Origin: Vibrio sp. LaRot3
Lineage (GTDB): Bacteria > Pseudomonadota > Gammaproteobacteria > Enterobacterales > Vibrionaceae
NCBI RefSeq assembly: GCF_027587025.1
Contig: NZ_JAPPTI010000003.1
Coordinates: forward strand, 248,001 to 312,000
Direction of reading: 5' to 3'
Length of the DNA: 64,000 bases
The notes under the pieces are model-generated. The model had not been told where the DNA came from, did not search any database, and saw nothing but the letters and a program-made list of their open reading frames with translations. The position numbers and the translations under genes were made by a program. Every line of letters begins with the position of its first letter. Within the stretch, counting starts at the first letter, position 1. Shown in pieces: positions 18,297 to 27,605 of the stretch.

Positions 18297-19361
18297 CTAT
18301 TCGCGCGTGTCTTCTTCGATAGTGACAGGTAACGTTATCTCTTCGCCATTTCTCAGTATCAACACTTCGACGCTTGTACCAGGACGTAAATCGGTCACTA
18401 TCTCAAGTACACTTTGGCGACCATTCACCTTATGACCATCTATTTTCAAGATGATGTCTTGGGCTTCAAAGCCGGCATTCGCCGCAGGGCCATTTGGATC
18501 AACACCAAGTACAACGATGCCACCAATATGCTCGTTACCTAATAGTCGCGCAGTGACGGCGGTAATGTCTTGGCCATCAATACCAATGTAGCCTCGGATA
18601 ACACGACCATCGGCGATAATACGGTTCATAATGCGATTGGCTAACGAGTAAGGGATCGCAAAGGAGATACCGTAGGTTTCAAAGTCTGTTGCTTGCTGGA
18701 ATGAGGCGGTATTGATGCCGACAAGCTCGCCTTGCGTGTTCACCAAAGCACCACCTGAGTTACCTTCGTTGATCGCAGCGTCGGTTTGGATAAAGGCTTG
18801 ACGGCCGCCAGCACTGATCGATGAACGACCTGTCGCAGAGATAATACCAAAGGTGGTGGTTTGACCTAGGTTGTATGGGTTACCAATCGCGAGCACAACA
18901 TCGCCCACTTTGGCTTTGTAATCAGGGTTGAGAGGGATAACGGGTAGGCTATTGCCTTCGATTTGTAATACCGCAATATCAGTGCGGCGATCCTTACCGA
19001 TTAATTGTGCCGCTGCCACGCGGCCATCTTGTAAGGCCACGATAATTTGATCAGCTTGTGCAACGACATGGTAGTTGGTAATGATGTAGCCTTTTTCGCT
19101 GACAATTACTCCAGAGCCCAACCCTTGGGTTGAAAGCTTTGAGCGATCTTCTTCGGTGTACTTACGGCTGTATATGTTAACTACCGCCGGTGCAGCGCGT
19201 CTTACCGCTTCATTGAACGAGACTTGCAGCGAATCAAAGCTGGTCACAGGGTTAGTAATATTCTCGGGAAGGATATTGGAACGCAATGAAGGGACAGCTA
19301 ACAAAAGCAAGACAGCAGTAGCTAAGCCGAGAGCAATTGATCGCAGTAGGAAATTGAGCAT
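18297..19361 (-). CDS. degS: Site-1 protease DegS (sigma-E pathway)
   Basis: Inner-membrane-anchored periplasmic serine protease that senses misfolded porins and starts RseA cleavage. One N-terminal membrane segment (about residues 5-25) is followed by a trypsin-like domain with His in TNYHVV, Asp in RRTDIAVL and Ser in GNSGGALVN, and then a single PDZ domain. At 354 residues it matches DegS and not the two-PDZ DegP/DegQ. It lies 115 bases after degQ, behind a degQ terminator. Confidence 0.93.
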   Translation of the reverse strand: MLNFLLRSIALGLATAVLLLLAVPSLRSNILPENITNPVTSFDSLQVSFNEAVRRAAPAVVNIYSRKYTEEDRSKLSTQGLGSGVIVSEKGYIITNYHVVAQADQIIVALQDGRVAAAQLIGKDRRTDIAVLQIEGNSLPVIPLNPDYKAKVGDVVLAIGNPYNLGQTTTFGIISATGRSSISAGGRQAFIQTDAAINEGNSGGALVNTQGELVGINTASFQQATDFETYGISFAIPYSLANRIMNRIIADGRVIRGYIGIDGQDITAVTARLLGNEHIGGIVVLGVDPNGPAANAGFEAQDIILKIDGHKVNGRQSVLEIVTDLRPGTSVEVLILRNGEEITLPVTIEEDTRE

Positions 19362-19426
19362 ACCTTCCTCAAATAAATTAGGCAGTTATTGAACAGGGAA
19401 GAATAGCATTAGATGAGCAAATAACA

Positions 19427-19457
19427 AAAGGGCAGACCCACATGGGACTGCCCTTTG
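19427..19457 (-). terminator. degQ terminator
   Basis: On the minus strand, aaagggcagtccc-atgt-gggtctgccctttt is a strong stem with a T-rich tail between degQ and degS. Confidence 0.8.
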
Positions 19458-19476
19458 AAATCAACTTCTCATTAAT

Positions 19477-20844
19477 CTAACGAATAACGATATAGAGTGT
19501 TTGTTCACCACGTTGCACTTGTAGTGCTAATACACTTGGTTGCTTTTCTAATAAGCTACGTAGTGTCGCTAAGTTCTTCACGCGCTGACGGTTAACACCA
19601 ATGATGATATCGCCTTTTTGCAGCTGGTAGGCCTCAGCAGGTGAGCCTTGCGCTACGGACGAAATTTTTACGCCGGCAATCGTATCGCTAGAGGTGGTGT
19701 TGGTGAGTTCTGCACCCGTTAAGCCATCATGAAGTTTCTTCGCGCTAGTCTTAATGTCGATCTGCTCGCCTAAAGTAATGTTATAGGTTTTGTGTTTTCC
19801 ATCGCGGAACACACCAAGCTCGACTGACTTACCAGCACCAATGGTACCAATCTTGGCGCGTAGCTCTAAGAAGCTATCCACTTTTTTGCCATTAATTGAG
19901 GTGATGATATCTCCAGCTTGAAGCCCCGCTTTTTCAGCAGCACTGTCAGGCACGATTTGTTGGATAAACGCGCCTTTGCTTGAGTCATACCCCATCGCCT
20001 CAGAGAGTTCAGGAGAGAGTTCTCTACCTTGCACACCGAGCAGACCACGTTTGACCTCACCAAATTCAATTATTTGGTCAGTAAGGTTTTTCATCATGTT
20101 TGCTGGAATGGCAAAGCCGATACCTACGTTGCCGCCGTTAGGCCCGTAGATTGCGGTATTGATACCAATTAGCTCACCGTTGAGGTTAACCAACGCACCG
20201 CCCGAGTTACCGCTGTTAATGGCCGCATCGGTTTGAATGTAGTTTTCAAAGTTCTCGATGTTTAAGCCAGTTCGGGCTAGGGCAGAGACTATCCCTGATG
20301 TCACCGTTTTACCTAAGCCAAATGGGTTACCGATAGCCACCGTAAAGTCGCCAACGCGAAGGTCATCGGAATCACTGATTTTTATTTGAGTGAGATTCTT
20401 CGCGCTTTCAAGTTTGAGTAATGCGATATCTACTTTCTCGTCTCCGCCGATGAGTTCAGCATCGAGCTCGCGTCCATCATCCAGTTTTACGCGAATCTCT
20501 TCTGCGCCGCGAATAACGTGGAAGTTGGTGACCACATAGCCTTGCTTCGCATCAATGATGACTCCTGAGCCTAAACCATGAAATGGACGCTCTTGAAGTT
20601 GCTCTACTGGGAACTCATCGCCAAAGAAAAATCGAAATTGTTCTGGAATACGTTGTTTCGAGACTTGTGTCCCTTCAACTGCAATGCTGACTACCGCAGG
20701 GGTTACTGTTTCTAGCATTGGTGCAAGGCTAGGGAGTTGTTGGCCTGATACGGCTGGTGGAATAGCCGCAGAGACCGGAAGAGTGGTTAAAGCTGAACTG
20801 ACACTAAGAGAGAGAATTGTTAAGGCAAGCAATTGCTTTTTCAT
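19477..20844 (-). CDS. degQ: Periplasmic serine endoprotease DegQ (Do family)
   Basis: HtrA/Do protease and chaperone for misfolded envelope proteins. It has a Sec signal peptide (MKKQLLALTILSLSVSS, cleavage near VSAA) and a protease domain with His in TNFHVI, Asp in KVDIALLK and Ser in GNSGGALVN. Two PDZ domains follow (about 265-355 and 370-455). The length (455) and pairing with degS favour DegQ over DegP, which is longer. Confidence 0.92.
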   Translation of the reverse strand: MKKQLLALTILSLSVSSALTTLPVSAAIPPAVSGQQLPSLAPMLETVTPAVVSIAVEGTQVSKQRIPEQFRFFFGDEFPVEQLQERPFHGLGSGVIIDAKQGYVVTNFHVIRGAEEIRVKLDDGRELDAELIGGDEKVDIALLKLESAKNLTQIKISDSDDLRVGDFTVAIGNPFGLGKTVTSGIVSALARTGLNIENFENYIQTDAAINSGNSGGALVNLNGELIGINTAIYGPNGGNVGIGFAIPANMMKNLTDQIIEFGEVKRGLLGVQGRELSPELSEAMGYDSSKGAFIQQIVPDSAAEKAGLQAGDIITSINGKKVDSFLELRAKIGTIGAGKSVELGVFRDGKHKTYNITLGEQIDIKTSAKKLHDGLTGAELTNTTSSDTIAGVKISSVAQGSPAEAYQLQKGDIIIGVNRQRVKNLATLRSLLEKQPSVLALQVQRGEQTLYIVIR

Positions 20845-21014
20845 TGCATAACTCCTGTTGATACTGATCTACTTATTAAGCGCTTTATTGACTGTTACGG
20901 GTAACAACTCAATGAGGCTCAATTAAGGCTTCCGCTACTTATTGAATAGGGAAGCCAATCATTGTTATAGAAGTTATGACTTGAAAAACTGAACAAAGTT
21001 CACAAGTTCAACAG

Positions 21015-21467
21015 CTAAGAAGCCTTAGCGGTAACGACTTCACCGGAATCTAAGATTTCTTTTTTCTGTTCTTTTAGCAGACCAGTTGCGCCAGACGCAT
21101 AGTCTTTTGGTGCTTGTTCTAAGCTAGCGTCATCGGATTGAGAATTTGCTGATTGCGCATTGCTTTCAGTAATTTTTTTAGCAAATGGGTTATCTTGCTC
21201 AGGCAGTTTTGGCAGTAGCTCTGAAGAAGTTTTGGCCATGTGCTGGTAAAGCTTGGTGTACTCTTTACCGATGGTATCAAGCATTTCTGCGCTTTGAGCA
21301 AAGTGATCAGTGAGGTCTTGTTTTTGCTGCTCTAACTCGAACTTTGCAGCATCAAGTTCTTTTTGAACACTCTTTTGTTTTTTGTATCCAGGGGTAGTAA
21401 GGCGCGAGATGATCATTCCTAACACAGTACCCACTAGCAGACCGACAAGGGCATAAATCCAAGGCAT
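21015..21467 (-). CDS. zapG: Cell-division protein ZapG (YhcB, DUF1043)
   Basis: Small inner-membrane protein linked to division and envelope biogenesis. One N-terminal membrane helix with glycine spacing (ALVGLLVGTVLGMII) is followed by a cytoplasmic coiled coil (about 35-85) and a low-complexity tail rich in Ser, Gln and Ala. The length is 150 residues. It faces away from zapE, and the zapE-zapG-degQ-degS arrangement is the common one. Confidence 0.88.
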   Translation of the reverse strand: MPWIYALVGLLVGTVLGMIISRLTTPGYKKQKSVQKELDAAKFELEQQKQDLTDHFAQSAEMLDTIGKEYTKLYQHMAKTSSELLPKLPEQDNPFAKKITESNAQSANSQSDDASLEQAPKDYASGATGLLKEQKKEILDSGEVVTAKAS

Positions 21468-21662
21468 AATTGCTCCTTATTATTGTGATTTAACATGTTA
21501 TTTACCGGGTGGTTACACATGCTTATACGACATGGTACTATGAGAAACTCATCCAATAAAGAAAAATGCGCGAGACCTAATACCCACATCCATACGGTTA
21601 TCGTGTCGATTATTTTTGTCTTCTCTATGTAGTCATTTAAGAAGAATTTAGAAGGCCGCCCA

Positions 21663-22766
21663 ATGACACCACTACAGATTTACCATAACGATATTGAAAA
21701 TAATGGGTTTCAAAAAGACCCAGCTCAGCACATGGCCGTTGAAGCTCTGGATAACTTATACCGTGAGTTTATCGACTATTTGAATACGCCCGTTGTGCCT
21801 GTTTCTCGTTTGCAAAAATGGTTAGGTAAGAAGCCGCAAGAGCCACAAGAACCCAAAGGTCTGTACTTTTGGGGCGGGGTGGGGCGTGGTAAAACCTACT
21901 TGATGGATACCTTTTTTGACACGCTACCGACAGATAAAAAAATGCGTGTGCACTTTCATCGATTTATGCATCGAGTACATGATGAGCTCTCTGCTTTAGG
22001 CGAAGTGAGTGACCCATTAGAAAAAGTGGCGGATGTGTTTAAGCAGGAAGCGGAGATCATTTGCTTTGATGAGTTCTTTGTATCGGATATTACCGATGCG
22101 ATGATTTTGGGTAAGCTATTTGAGTGCTTATTTGAGCGAGGCGTCGTGCTTGTTGCGACCTCGAATATCCCTCCTCATGATCTCTACAAAAATGGTCTAC
22201 AAAGGGCGCGCTTTTTACCTGCGATTAAACTGATTGAGCAACATTGCAAAATATTAAATGTTGATAGTGGCGTTGATTATCGTCTCAGAACGTTAGATCA
22301 AGCAGAGATCTATCACTTCCCACTCGATCAGCAAGCGCATGATAATTTAAACCGCTACTACATTCAGTTGGCAGGTGAAGGTAAAAGCTCGGAAACTCAA
22401 ATTGAGATTAACCATCGCCAGCTTGACGTTATAAAGGCGACTGATGGCGTACTGCACGCAAGTTTTGCTCAGCTTTGTCAAACAGCCCGCAGTCAAAACG
22501 ACTATATAGAACTGTCCAGAATCTATCACACGGTATTGCTAGCGGATGTGAAACAGATGGGACATACGTTAGATGATGCGGCGCGCCGCTTTATTGCTTT
22601 AGTGGATGAGTTCTATGAACGTCATGTAAAACTTATTATCTCCGCAGAAGTGGATATGATGGCGTTATACACTCAGGGGCAATTGGAATTTGAATTCAAA
22701 CGCTGTCTTTCTCGCTTAACGGAAATGCAAAGCCACGAGTATTTAGCAAAAGAGCACCTCGCTTAA
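21663..22766 (+). CDS. zapE: Cell-division ATPase ZapE (AFG1 family)
   Basis: AFG1-like P-loop ATPase which in E. coli destabilises FtsZ rings under stress and affects ubiquinone synthesis. Walker A is in FWGGVGRGKTYLMD (near residues 66-79) and Walker B in IICFDEFFV, followed by an arginine-finger region (LQRARFLPAI). At 367 residues it is full length. No clear terminator follows before the rplM leader. Confidence 0.92.
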   Translation: MTPLQIYHNDIENNGFQKDPAQHMAVEALDNLYREFIDYLNTPVVPVSRLQKWLGKKPQEPQEPKGLYFWGGVGRGKTYLMDTFFDTLPTDKKMRVHFHRFMHRVHDELSALGEVSDPLEKVADVFKQEAEIICFDEFFVSDITDAMILGKLFECLFERGVVLVATSNIPPHDLYKNGLQRARFLPAIKLIEQHCKILNVDSGVDYRLRTLDQAEIYHFPLDQQAHDNLNRYYIQLAGEGKSSETQIEINHRQLDVIKATDGVLHASFAQLCQTARSQNDYIELSRIYHTVLLADVKQMGHTLDDAARRFIALVDEFYERHVKLIISAEVDMMALYTQGQLEFEFKRCLSRLTEMQSHEYLAKEHLA

Positions 22767-22974
22767 CGACAACTAGGTGGTATAGATAAAGTGATGCTTC
22801 ATAAATTGAAGCGCACTAAATAATATTTCTGTCTGATAGCTCTGGATTAACAGGCATATTTACTGCATTCGGCGCTATTTAAGGGATAGAGGCGGAAAAG
22901 TCAGATTTTTGTTGAAAAAAGAGGTGATTTTTTCAGCTCACTTCTCTATAATCCTGCGACCCACCGTTACTGCA
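22767..22974 (+). promoter_or_regulatory. rplM-rpsI promoter region
   Basis: The -10 hexamer TATAAT is at 22947-22952. The -35 about 17 bp upstream (near 22924-22929) is poor. Directly upstream lies a perfect 8-bp dyad tgaaaaaa-gaggtga-ttttttca (22913-22935), whose A and T tracts may act as a bent or UP-like element. The rest of the zapE-rplM gap up to here shows nothing else. Confidence 0.55.
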
Positions 22975-23106
22975 GACCTAATATCGAAGTTATTTCGAAA
23001 TTGAGGTCGAGAGTGCCAACCACTCGAAGGGGTGATGACTGGGCTCTTAGACAGTGGGAGCATTTGCTCCTTTAAGTTTAAATTAATTTAACGGGTTATT
23101 ATTAGC
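22975..23106 (+). promoter_or_regulatory. Structured 5' leader of rplM-rpsI
   Basis: The leader can form a long hairpin at 22975-23008 (gacct..tcgaa / ttcga..aggtc), a second stem near 23018-23032 (cactcgaaggggtg) and a short perfect hairpin at 23057-23070 (ggagcatttgctcc). L13 autoregulates rplM-rpsI translation in E. coli, so a regulatory leader is expected. Whether this fold is the L13 target is inference. Confidence 0.5.
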
Positions 23107-23535
23107 ATGAAAACTTTCGTTGCTAAACCAGAAACTGTAAAACGCGACTGGTACGTTGTAGACGCTGAAGGTAAAACTCTTGGCCGTCTAGCAAGTGAAA
23201 TTGCATCTCGCCTACGTGGCAAACACAAAGCTGAATACACTCCTCACGTTGACACTGGCGATTACATCGTTGTTATCAATGCTGAGAAAGTTGCTGTAAC
23301 TGGCAACAAAGCTAAAGGCAAAGTGTACTACCGTCACTCTGAATTCCCAGGTGGCCTAAAATCAATCACTTTTGAAAAGCTGATCGATCGTAAGCCAGAA
23401 ATGGTTCTAGAGCTAGCTGTTAAAGGTATGCTACCACGTGGTCCTCTAGGCCGTGCTATGTACCGTAAGCTAAAAGTTTACGCTGGCGCTGAGCACAACC
23501 ATGCTGCTCAACAACCACAAGTACTAGACATCTAA
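23107..23535 (+). CDS. rplM: 50S ribosomal protein L13
   Basis: Large-subunit protein that binds 23S rRNA early in assembly. The 142-residue length, the start [20 protein letters not shown] and the motif [19 protein letters not shown] are typical. It is first of the two-gene operon with rpsI (15 bases between them). Codon use is strongly biased to preferred codons, as for highly expressed genes. Confidence 0.98.
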   Translation: MKTFVAKPETVKRDWYVVDAEGKTLGRLASEIASRLRGKHKAEYTPHVDTGDYIVVINAEKVAVTGNKAKGKVYYRHSEFPGGLKSITFEKLIDRKPEMVLELAVKGMLPRGPLGRAMYRKLKVYAGAEHNHAAQQPQVLDI

Positions 23536-23550
23536 TCGGGGATTTCGAAA

Positions 23551-23943
23551 ATGGCAGAGAATCAATACTACGGCACTGGCCGTCGCAAAAGCTCAGCTGC
23601 ACGTGTTTTCATTAAACCAGGCAGCGGCAACATTGTAATCAACAAGCGTAGCCTTGATGAGTACTTTGGTCGTCCAACTTCTCGCATGGTTGTTAAACAA
23701 CCTCTAGAGCTAGTTGAACTAACTGAGAAACTAGACCTATACGTTACTGTTAAAGGTGGCGGTATTTCAGGTCAAGCTGGTGCGATCCGTCACGGTATCA
23801 CACGTGCTCTAATGGAATACGATGAGTCTTTCCGTCCTGCTCTACGTGCAGCTGGTTACGTTACTCGTGACGCTCGTTGCGTTGAACGTAAGAAAGTTGG
23901 TCTACGTAAAGCACGTCGTCGTCCACAGTTCTCTAAGCGTTAA
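23551..23943 (+). CDS. rpsI: 30S ribosomal protein S9
   Basis: Small-subunit protein whose C-terminal tail reaches the P-site tRNA. At 130 residues it has the N-terminal [15 protein letters not shown] block and the basic tail ending RRRPQFSKR, whose last Lys-Arg contacts tRNA. It is operonic with rplM and followed by a terminator at 23991. Confidence 0.98.
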   Translation: MAENQYYGTGRRKSSAARVFIKPGSGNIVINKRSLDEYFGRPTSRMVVKQPLELVELTEKLDLYVTVKGGGISGQAGAIRHGITRALMEYDESFRPALRAAGYVTRDARCVERKKVGLRKARRRPQFSKR

Positions 23944-23990
23944 TCTTTTTACGAAGATATCGCTTACAGCTTATGCTGGATGTGGATTCA

Positions 23991-24017
23991 AAGCCTGGCT
24001 ATATGCCAGGCTTTTTG
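23991..24017 (+). terminator. rplM-rpsI terminator
   Basis: aagcctggc-tatat-gccaggctttttg, 48 bases after rpsI. Confidence 0.9.
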
Positions 24018-24268
24018 TTTTTCTAAATCTCTATAATTTCTCCCACTCTCATTCCTGAATTCTATACTTGTTGAAAAACCCTTTCTTTTGTGACGCCTTT
24101 GGCGTTGTTGTTCATAAATGTTACAAAAAAGTAGCTTTACCTTGTCAAAAAGTAGGGTTTTATTTATCATTTTTTAATCAGATAAATACAACAAAAATAA
24201 GTTTGTTAGCCGTGCTCTTGGAGAAGGAATAACAAACATCCATACGGAGCCAATGGGAGAATGTTTGG
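24018..24268 (+). other. Region upstream of petA
   Basis: AT-rich DNA with no ORF. A small dyad acgcc-ttt-ggcgt is at 24093-24105. The petABC promoter must lie here, but no convincing hexamer pair can be singled out. A ggaga ribosome site precedes the petA ATG. Confidence 0.4.
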
Positions 24269-24862
24269 ATGAGCAATGCGCCCTTAAATAACGGACGTAG
24301 GCGCTTCCTAACCGCGACAACAGCAGTTGTTGGTGGGTTAGGTGCAGCTGCGGTCGCCGTCCCTTTTATAAAATCTTGGAACCCAAGTGATAAAGCGAAA
24401 GCCGCTGGTGCTCCGGTAGAAGTCGATATCGGTAAGTTAGAACAAGGCCAGATGGTTCGAGTCGAGTGGCGAGGTAAGCCTGTTTGGGTAGTTCGTCGAC
24501 CGCAAGCGATTGTTGATGCGCTGGCGGCATTAGACGGTCAATTACGTGATCCCGCATCCGGCGAAGAACAACAACCGACGTATGCTCAAAATGCCTACCG
24601 CTCCATCAAGCCAGAATATTTCGTCGCTGTTGGGATCTGTACTCACCTTGGTTGTTCTCCTACCTATTTACCTGACAGTTTTAATGAACAAGTTCAAGGT
24701 GTGAAATCAGGCTTCTTTTGTCCATGCCACGGCTCTAAATTCGATATGGCTGGTCGTGTATTCCAAGGTGTTCCTGCACCATTAAACCTAGTGGTTCCCA
24801 AACACATGTACCTAAGTGATACCAAGATCATCATAGGTTTGGATGAAGAGGGAGAAGCATAA
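24269..24862 (+). CDS. petA: Rieske iron-sulfur subunit of cytochrome bc1
   Basis: Carries the 2Fe-2S cluster that takes electrons from ubiquinol. A twin-arginine-like N-terminus (NNGRRRFLTATTAVVGG) and one membrane helix are followed by the Rieske fold with cluster ligands in CTHLGC and CPCHGS. At 197 residues it is the usual proteobacterial size. The stop overlaps the petB start (TAATG), so the two are translationally coupled. Confidence 0.96.
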   Translation: MSNAPLNNGRRRFLTATTAVVGGLGAAAVAVPFIKSWNPSDKAKAAGAPVEVDIGKLEQGQMVRVEWRGKPVWVVRRPQAIVDALAALDGQLRDPASGEEQQPTYAQNAYRSIKPEYFVAVGICTHLGCSPTYLPDSFNEQVQGVKSGFFCPCHGSKFDMAGRVFQGVPAPLNLVVPKHMYLSDTKIIIGLDEEGEA

Positions 24863-26127
24863 TGCAAGCACTACTCGATTGGTTTGAAAAACGCTTACCA
24901 GCGATGAATGCATACAAAAAGCATTTGTCTGAATACCCAATGCCAAAGAACTTTAACTTTTGGTATCTGTTTGGCTCGCTCGCCATGTTGGTGTTAGTGA
25001 ATCAAATCCTTACTGGTATCTGGTTAACCATGAATTATGTGCCATCGGGAGATGGCGCTTTTGCGTCGATTGAATACATCATGCGTGATGTCGAATACGG
25101 TTGGTTGCTGCGTTATATGCACTCAACTGGGGCATCGGCGTTTTTTGTTGTCGTGTATCTACACATGTTTCGTGGGCTGATTTATGGCTCTTACCAAAAG
25201 CCACGTGAGCTACTGTGGATATTTGGTATGTTGATTTTCTTGGTGCTGATGGCAGAAGCGTTTATGGGGTATCTATTACCATGGGGACAGATGTCCTATT
25301 GGGGCGCGCAAGTAATCATCTCTCTATTTGGTGCTATCCCGGTGATTGGGGATGACCTGACGCTTTGGATTCGTGGTGATTACGTCATTTCAGGCGCGAC
25401 ATTGAACCGTTTCTTTGCTTTACATGTTATCGCGCTACCGATTGTGTTACTGCTGCTTGTGGTACTGCACGTATTGGCGTTGCACGAAGTCGGCTCGAAC
25501 AACCCTGACGGTATTGAAACCAAGCTACCGAAAGGTTCAATGGGTGAAAACTATAAAACTCAGTTTAAGTTCCATGATTACTATTCGAAGAAATATGACA
25601 TCATTGACTCGATTCCTTTCCACCCATACGGAACGGTTAAAGACTTGATTGGTGTCGCTGGTTTCTTGTTCTTGTTCTGTTATGTGTTGTTCTTCAACCC
25701 AGAAATGGGCGGCTACTTCCTTGAGCCACCAAATTTTGAAGCGGCAAACCCACTTAAAACTCCTGAGCATATCGCTCCGGTATGGTACTTCACGCCATTT
25801 TACGCCATCTTGCGTGCCGTACCTGACAAGTTGTTAGGTGTGTTAGCCATGGGCGGGGCGATAGTCGTGTTGTTCCTACTGCCATGGTTAGATCGCTGTA
25901 AAGTGCGTTCTTATCGTTATCGCAGTAAGTTCCACCTAATTAACATTATCCAGTTCACCATTAGCTTTATCGCACTCGGCATTCTCGGGGCGTTGCCAGC
26001 AACCGATTTATATACATTGCTCGCACGTATCTTCAGTTTGGGGTATTTCATGTTCTTCGTGTTGCTGTTCTTCTACAGTAAAAATGAAGCAACGAAGCCA
26101 TTACCAGAGAGGGTGACATTCAAATGA
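24862..26127 (+). CDS. petB: Cytochrome b subunit of cytochrome bc1
   Basis: Integral membrane haem b protein with the quinol-oxidation and quinone-reduction sites. The 421-residue form has about eight membrane helices, so it is the fused bc1-type b subunit, not split b6/IV. Haem-ligand histidines lie in the second and fourth helices (RYMHSTGASAFF, and the HVIALP / LHVLALHEVG region). The quinol-site PEWY-like motif reads PVWYFTPFY. It overlaps petC by four bases (ATGA). Confidence 0.96.
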   Translation: MQALLDWFEKRLPAMNAYKKHLSEYPMPKNFNFWYLFGSLAMLVLVNQILTGIWLTMNYVPSGDGAFASIEYIMRDVEYGWLLRYMHSTGASAFFVVVYLHMFRGLIYGSYQKPRELLWIFGMLIFLVLMAEAFMGYLLPWGQMSYWGAQVIISLFGAIPVIGDDLTLWIRGDYVISGATLNRFFALHVIALPIVLLLLVVLHVLALHEVGSNNPDGIETKLPKGSMGENYKTQFKFHDYYSKKYDIIDSIPFHPYGTVKDLIGVAGFLFLFCYVLFFNPEMGGYFLEPPNFEAANPLKTPEHIAPVWYFTPFYAILRAVPDKLLGVLAMGGAIVVLFLLPWLDRCKVRSYRYRSKFHLINIIQFTISFIALGILGALPATDLYTLLARIFSLGYFMFFVLLFFYSKNEATKPLPERVTFK

Positions 26128-26861
26128 AAAAGTGGATTGTAATGCTATTTGCTTTGTTGCCATCTTTAGCCATGGCTGCGGGCGCAAACGTACCTTTAGA
26201 TAAAGCGAATAATGATCTGAACGATCAAGCGTCACTGCAAAATGGCGCTAAGTTATTCATGAATTACTGTTTTGGTTGTCACTCAACTCAATATCAACGT
26301 TATGAACGTGTGGCGCGTGATATTGGTATTCCGATCGAATTGATGAAAGAGCACCTGATCTTTGACCCTAATGCCAAGGTTGGTGATTTGATGGAAAATT
26401 CGATTCCTGATAAATCTGCTGCACAATGGTTTGGTGCGCCGCCACCTGATCTCACTTTAGTGGCTCGTGTTCGGGGGACGGATTGGTTGTACACTTATTT
26501 GCGCTCATTCTACGCCGACCCTGCGCGACCGTTTGGTGTGAATAATATTGTTTTCCCAAGCGTAGGTATGCCGCATGTATTAGAAGAGCTGCAAGGTATT
26601 CCAATGCCTATCTACGGTGAGAAACAGGTAGATGGTGAAACTGTTCAAGTGATTGTCGGAGTAGAGTCTGACGGTACTGGGGAGTTAAACCAAGAAGAGT
26701 ACGATGATGCAGTGCGAGATTTGGTGAATTTCCTCGAATACTCAGGCGATCCCGTAAAACTAGAGCGTCATGCTCTAGGCTGGTGGGTAATGGGCTTCTT
26801 AGTGATCTTCACAATACTTGTCGTGTTGCTGAAGAAAGAGTATTGGCGTGATGTGCATTAA
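26124..26861 (+). CDS. petC: Cytochrome c1 subunit of cytochrome bc1
   Basis: Membrane-anchored periplasmic haem c protein passing electrons to soluble cytochrome c. It has a signal peptide (MKKWIVMLFALLPSLAMA), the haem-binding motif CFGCH near residue 50, a methionine-rich region that can supply the axial ligand, and a single C-terminal anchor helix (WWVMGFLVIFTILVVLL). Length is 245 residues. It ends the petABC operon, with a terminator 40 bases on. Confidence 0.95.
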   Translation: MKKWIVMLFALLPSLAMAAGANVPLDKANNDLNDQASLQNGAKLFMNYCFGCHSTQYQRYERVARDIGIPIELMKEHLIFDPNAKVGDLMENSIPDKSAAQWFGAPPPDLTLVARVRGTDWLYTYLRSFYADPARPFGVNNIVFPSVGMPHVLEELQGIPMPIYGEKQVDGETVQVIVGVESDGTGELNQEEYDDAVRDLVNFLEYSGDPVKLERHALGWWVMGFLVIFTILVVLLKKEYWRDVH

Positions 26862-26902
26862 TTATGCTATCATACCGTGCTAATTACCATATTTGACTGT
26901 TT

Positions 26903-26932
26903 ACAATGGAGGCATAGCCTCCATTGTTTTTT
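26903..26932 (+). terminator. petABC terminator
   Basis: acaatggaggc-ata-gcctccattgttttttattt between petC and sspA. It lies within 30 bases of the sspA start, so the sspA promoter may overlap it or some sspA message may come from read-through. Confidence 0.85.
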
Positions 26933-26959
26933 ATTTCTGTAAGTGTGCTGGAGGGCTCC

Positions 26960-27595
26960 ATGGCTGTAGCTGCCAATAAACGTTCCGTAATGACTCTATT
27001 CTCAAGTGCATCTGATATGTATAGCCATCAGGTACGCATTGTACTAGCCGAAAAAGGCGTAAGCGTAGAAGTTGAGTTAGTTGATGAAGCAAACTTACCT
27101 GCGGAATTGATTGAGCTAAACCCATACAAAACGGTTCCGACTCTAGTAGATCGTGAACTAGCACTTTACGACTCTAAAATCATCATGGAGTACTTAGATG
27201 AGCGTTTCCCTCATCCACCTCTAATGCCGGTTTACCCTGTTGCTCGTGGTAACAGCCGTCTGATGATCTACCGTATTGAAAAGAACTGGTACTCACTGGC
27301 TGAGAAAGTTGTTAACGGTACAGCAGAAGAGTCAGAAGCAGCACGTAACAAACTGCGTAATGACCTGCTTACTCTTGGCCCTGTATTCGCAGAATACGAA
27401 TACTTCATGAGTGAAGAATTCAGCCTGATCGACTGCTACCTAGCACCGTTACTATGGCGTCTTCCTCAACTAGGTATCGACCTGATTGGTCCTGGTTCTA
27501 AAGAGCTTAAAGTTTACATGAACCGTGTATTTGAGCGTGATTCATTCCTAGCTTCTCTAACAGAAGCTGAGCGCGAAATGCGTCTAGTTCGTTAA
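26960..27595 (+). CDS. sspA: Stringent starvation protein A
   Basis: RNA polymerase-associated protein with a glutathione-S-transferase fold but no GST activity, affecting stationary-phase and acid-stress transcription. I choose ATG 26960 (MAVAANKRSV) over the longer open frame, because a ggagg ribosome site sits just before it and family proteins begin there. The result is 211 residues. The thioredoxin-like N-terminus and helical C-terminal domain are both recognisable. sspB follows after 10 bases. Confidence 0.94.
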   Translation: MAVAANKRSVMTLFSSASDMYSHQVRIVLAEKGVSVEVELVDEANLPAELIELNPYKTVPTLVDRELALYDSKIIMEYLDERFPHPPLMPVYPVARGNSRLMIYRIEKNWYSLAEKVVNGTAEESEAARNKLRNDLLTLGPVFAEYEYFMSEEFSLIDCYLAPLLWRLPQLGIDLIGPGSKELKVYMNRVFERDSFLASLTEAEREMRLVR

Positions 27596-27605
27596 TCTCG
27601 AGCTA

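Noticed and set aside
24093..24105. acgcc-ttt-ggcgt dyad as a terminator or operator of petABC
   Set aside because: Only a 5-bp stem with no T-tract and no second copy; too weak to call.
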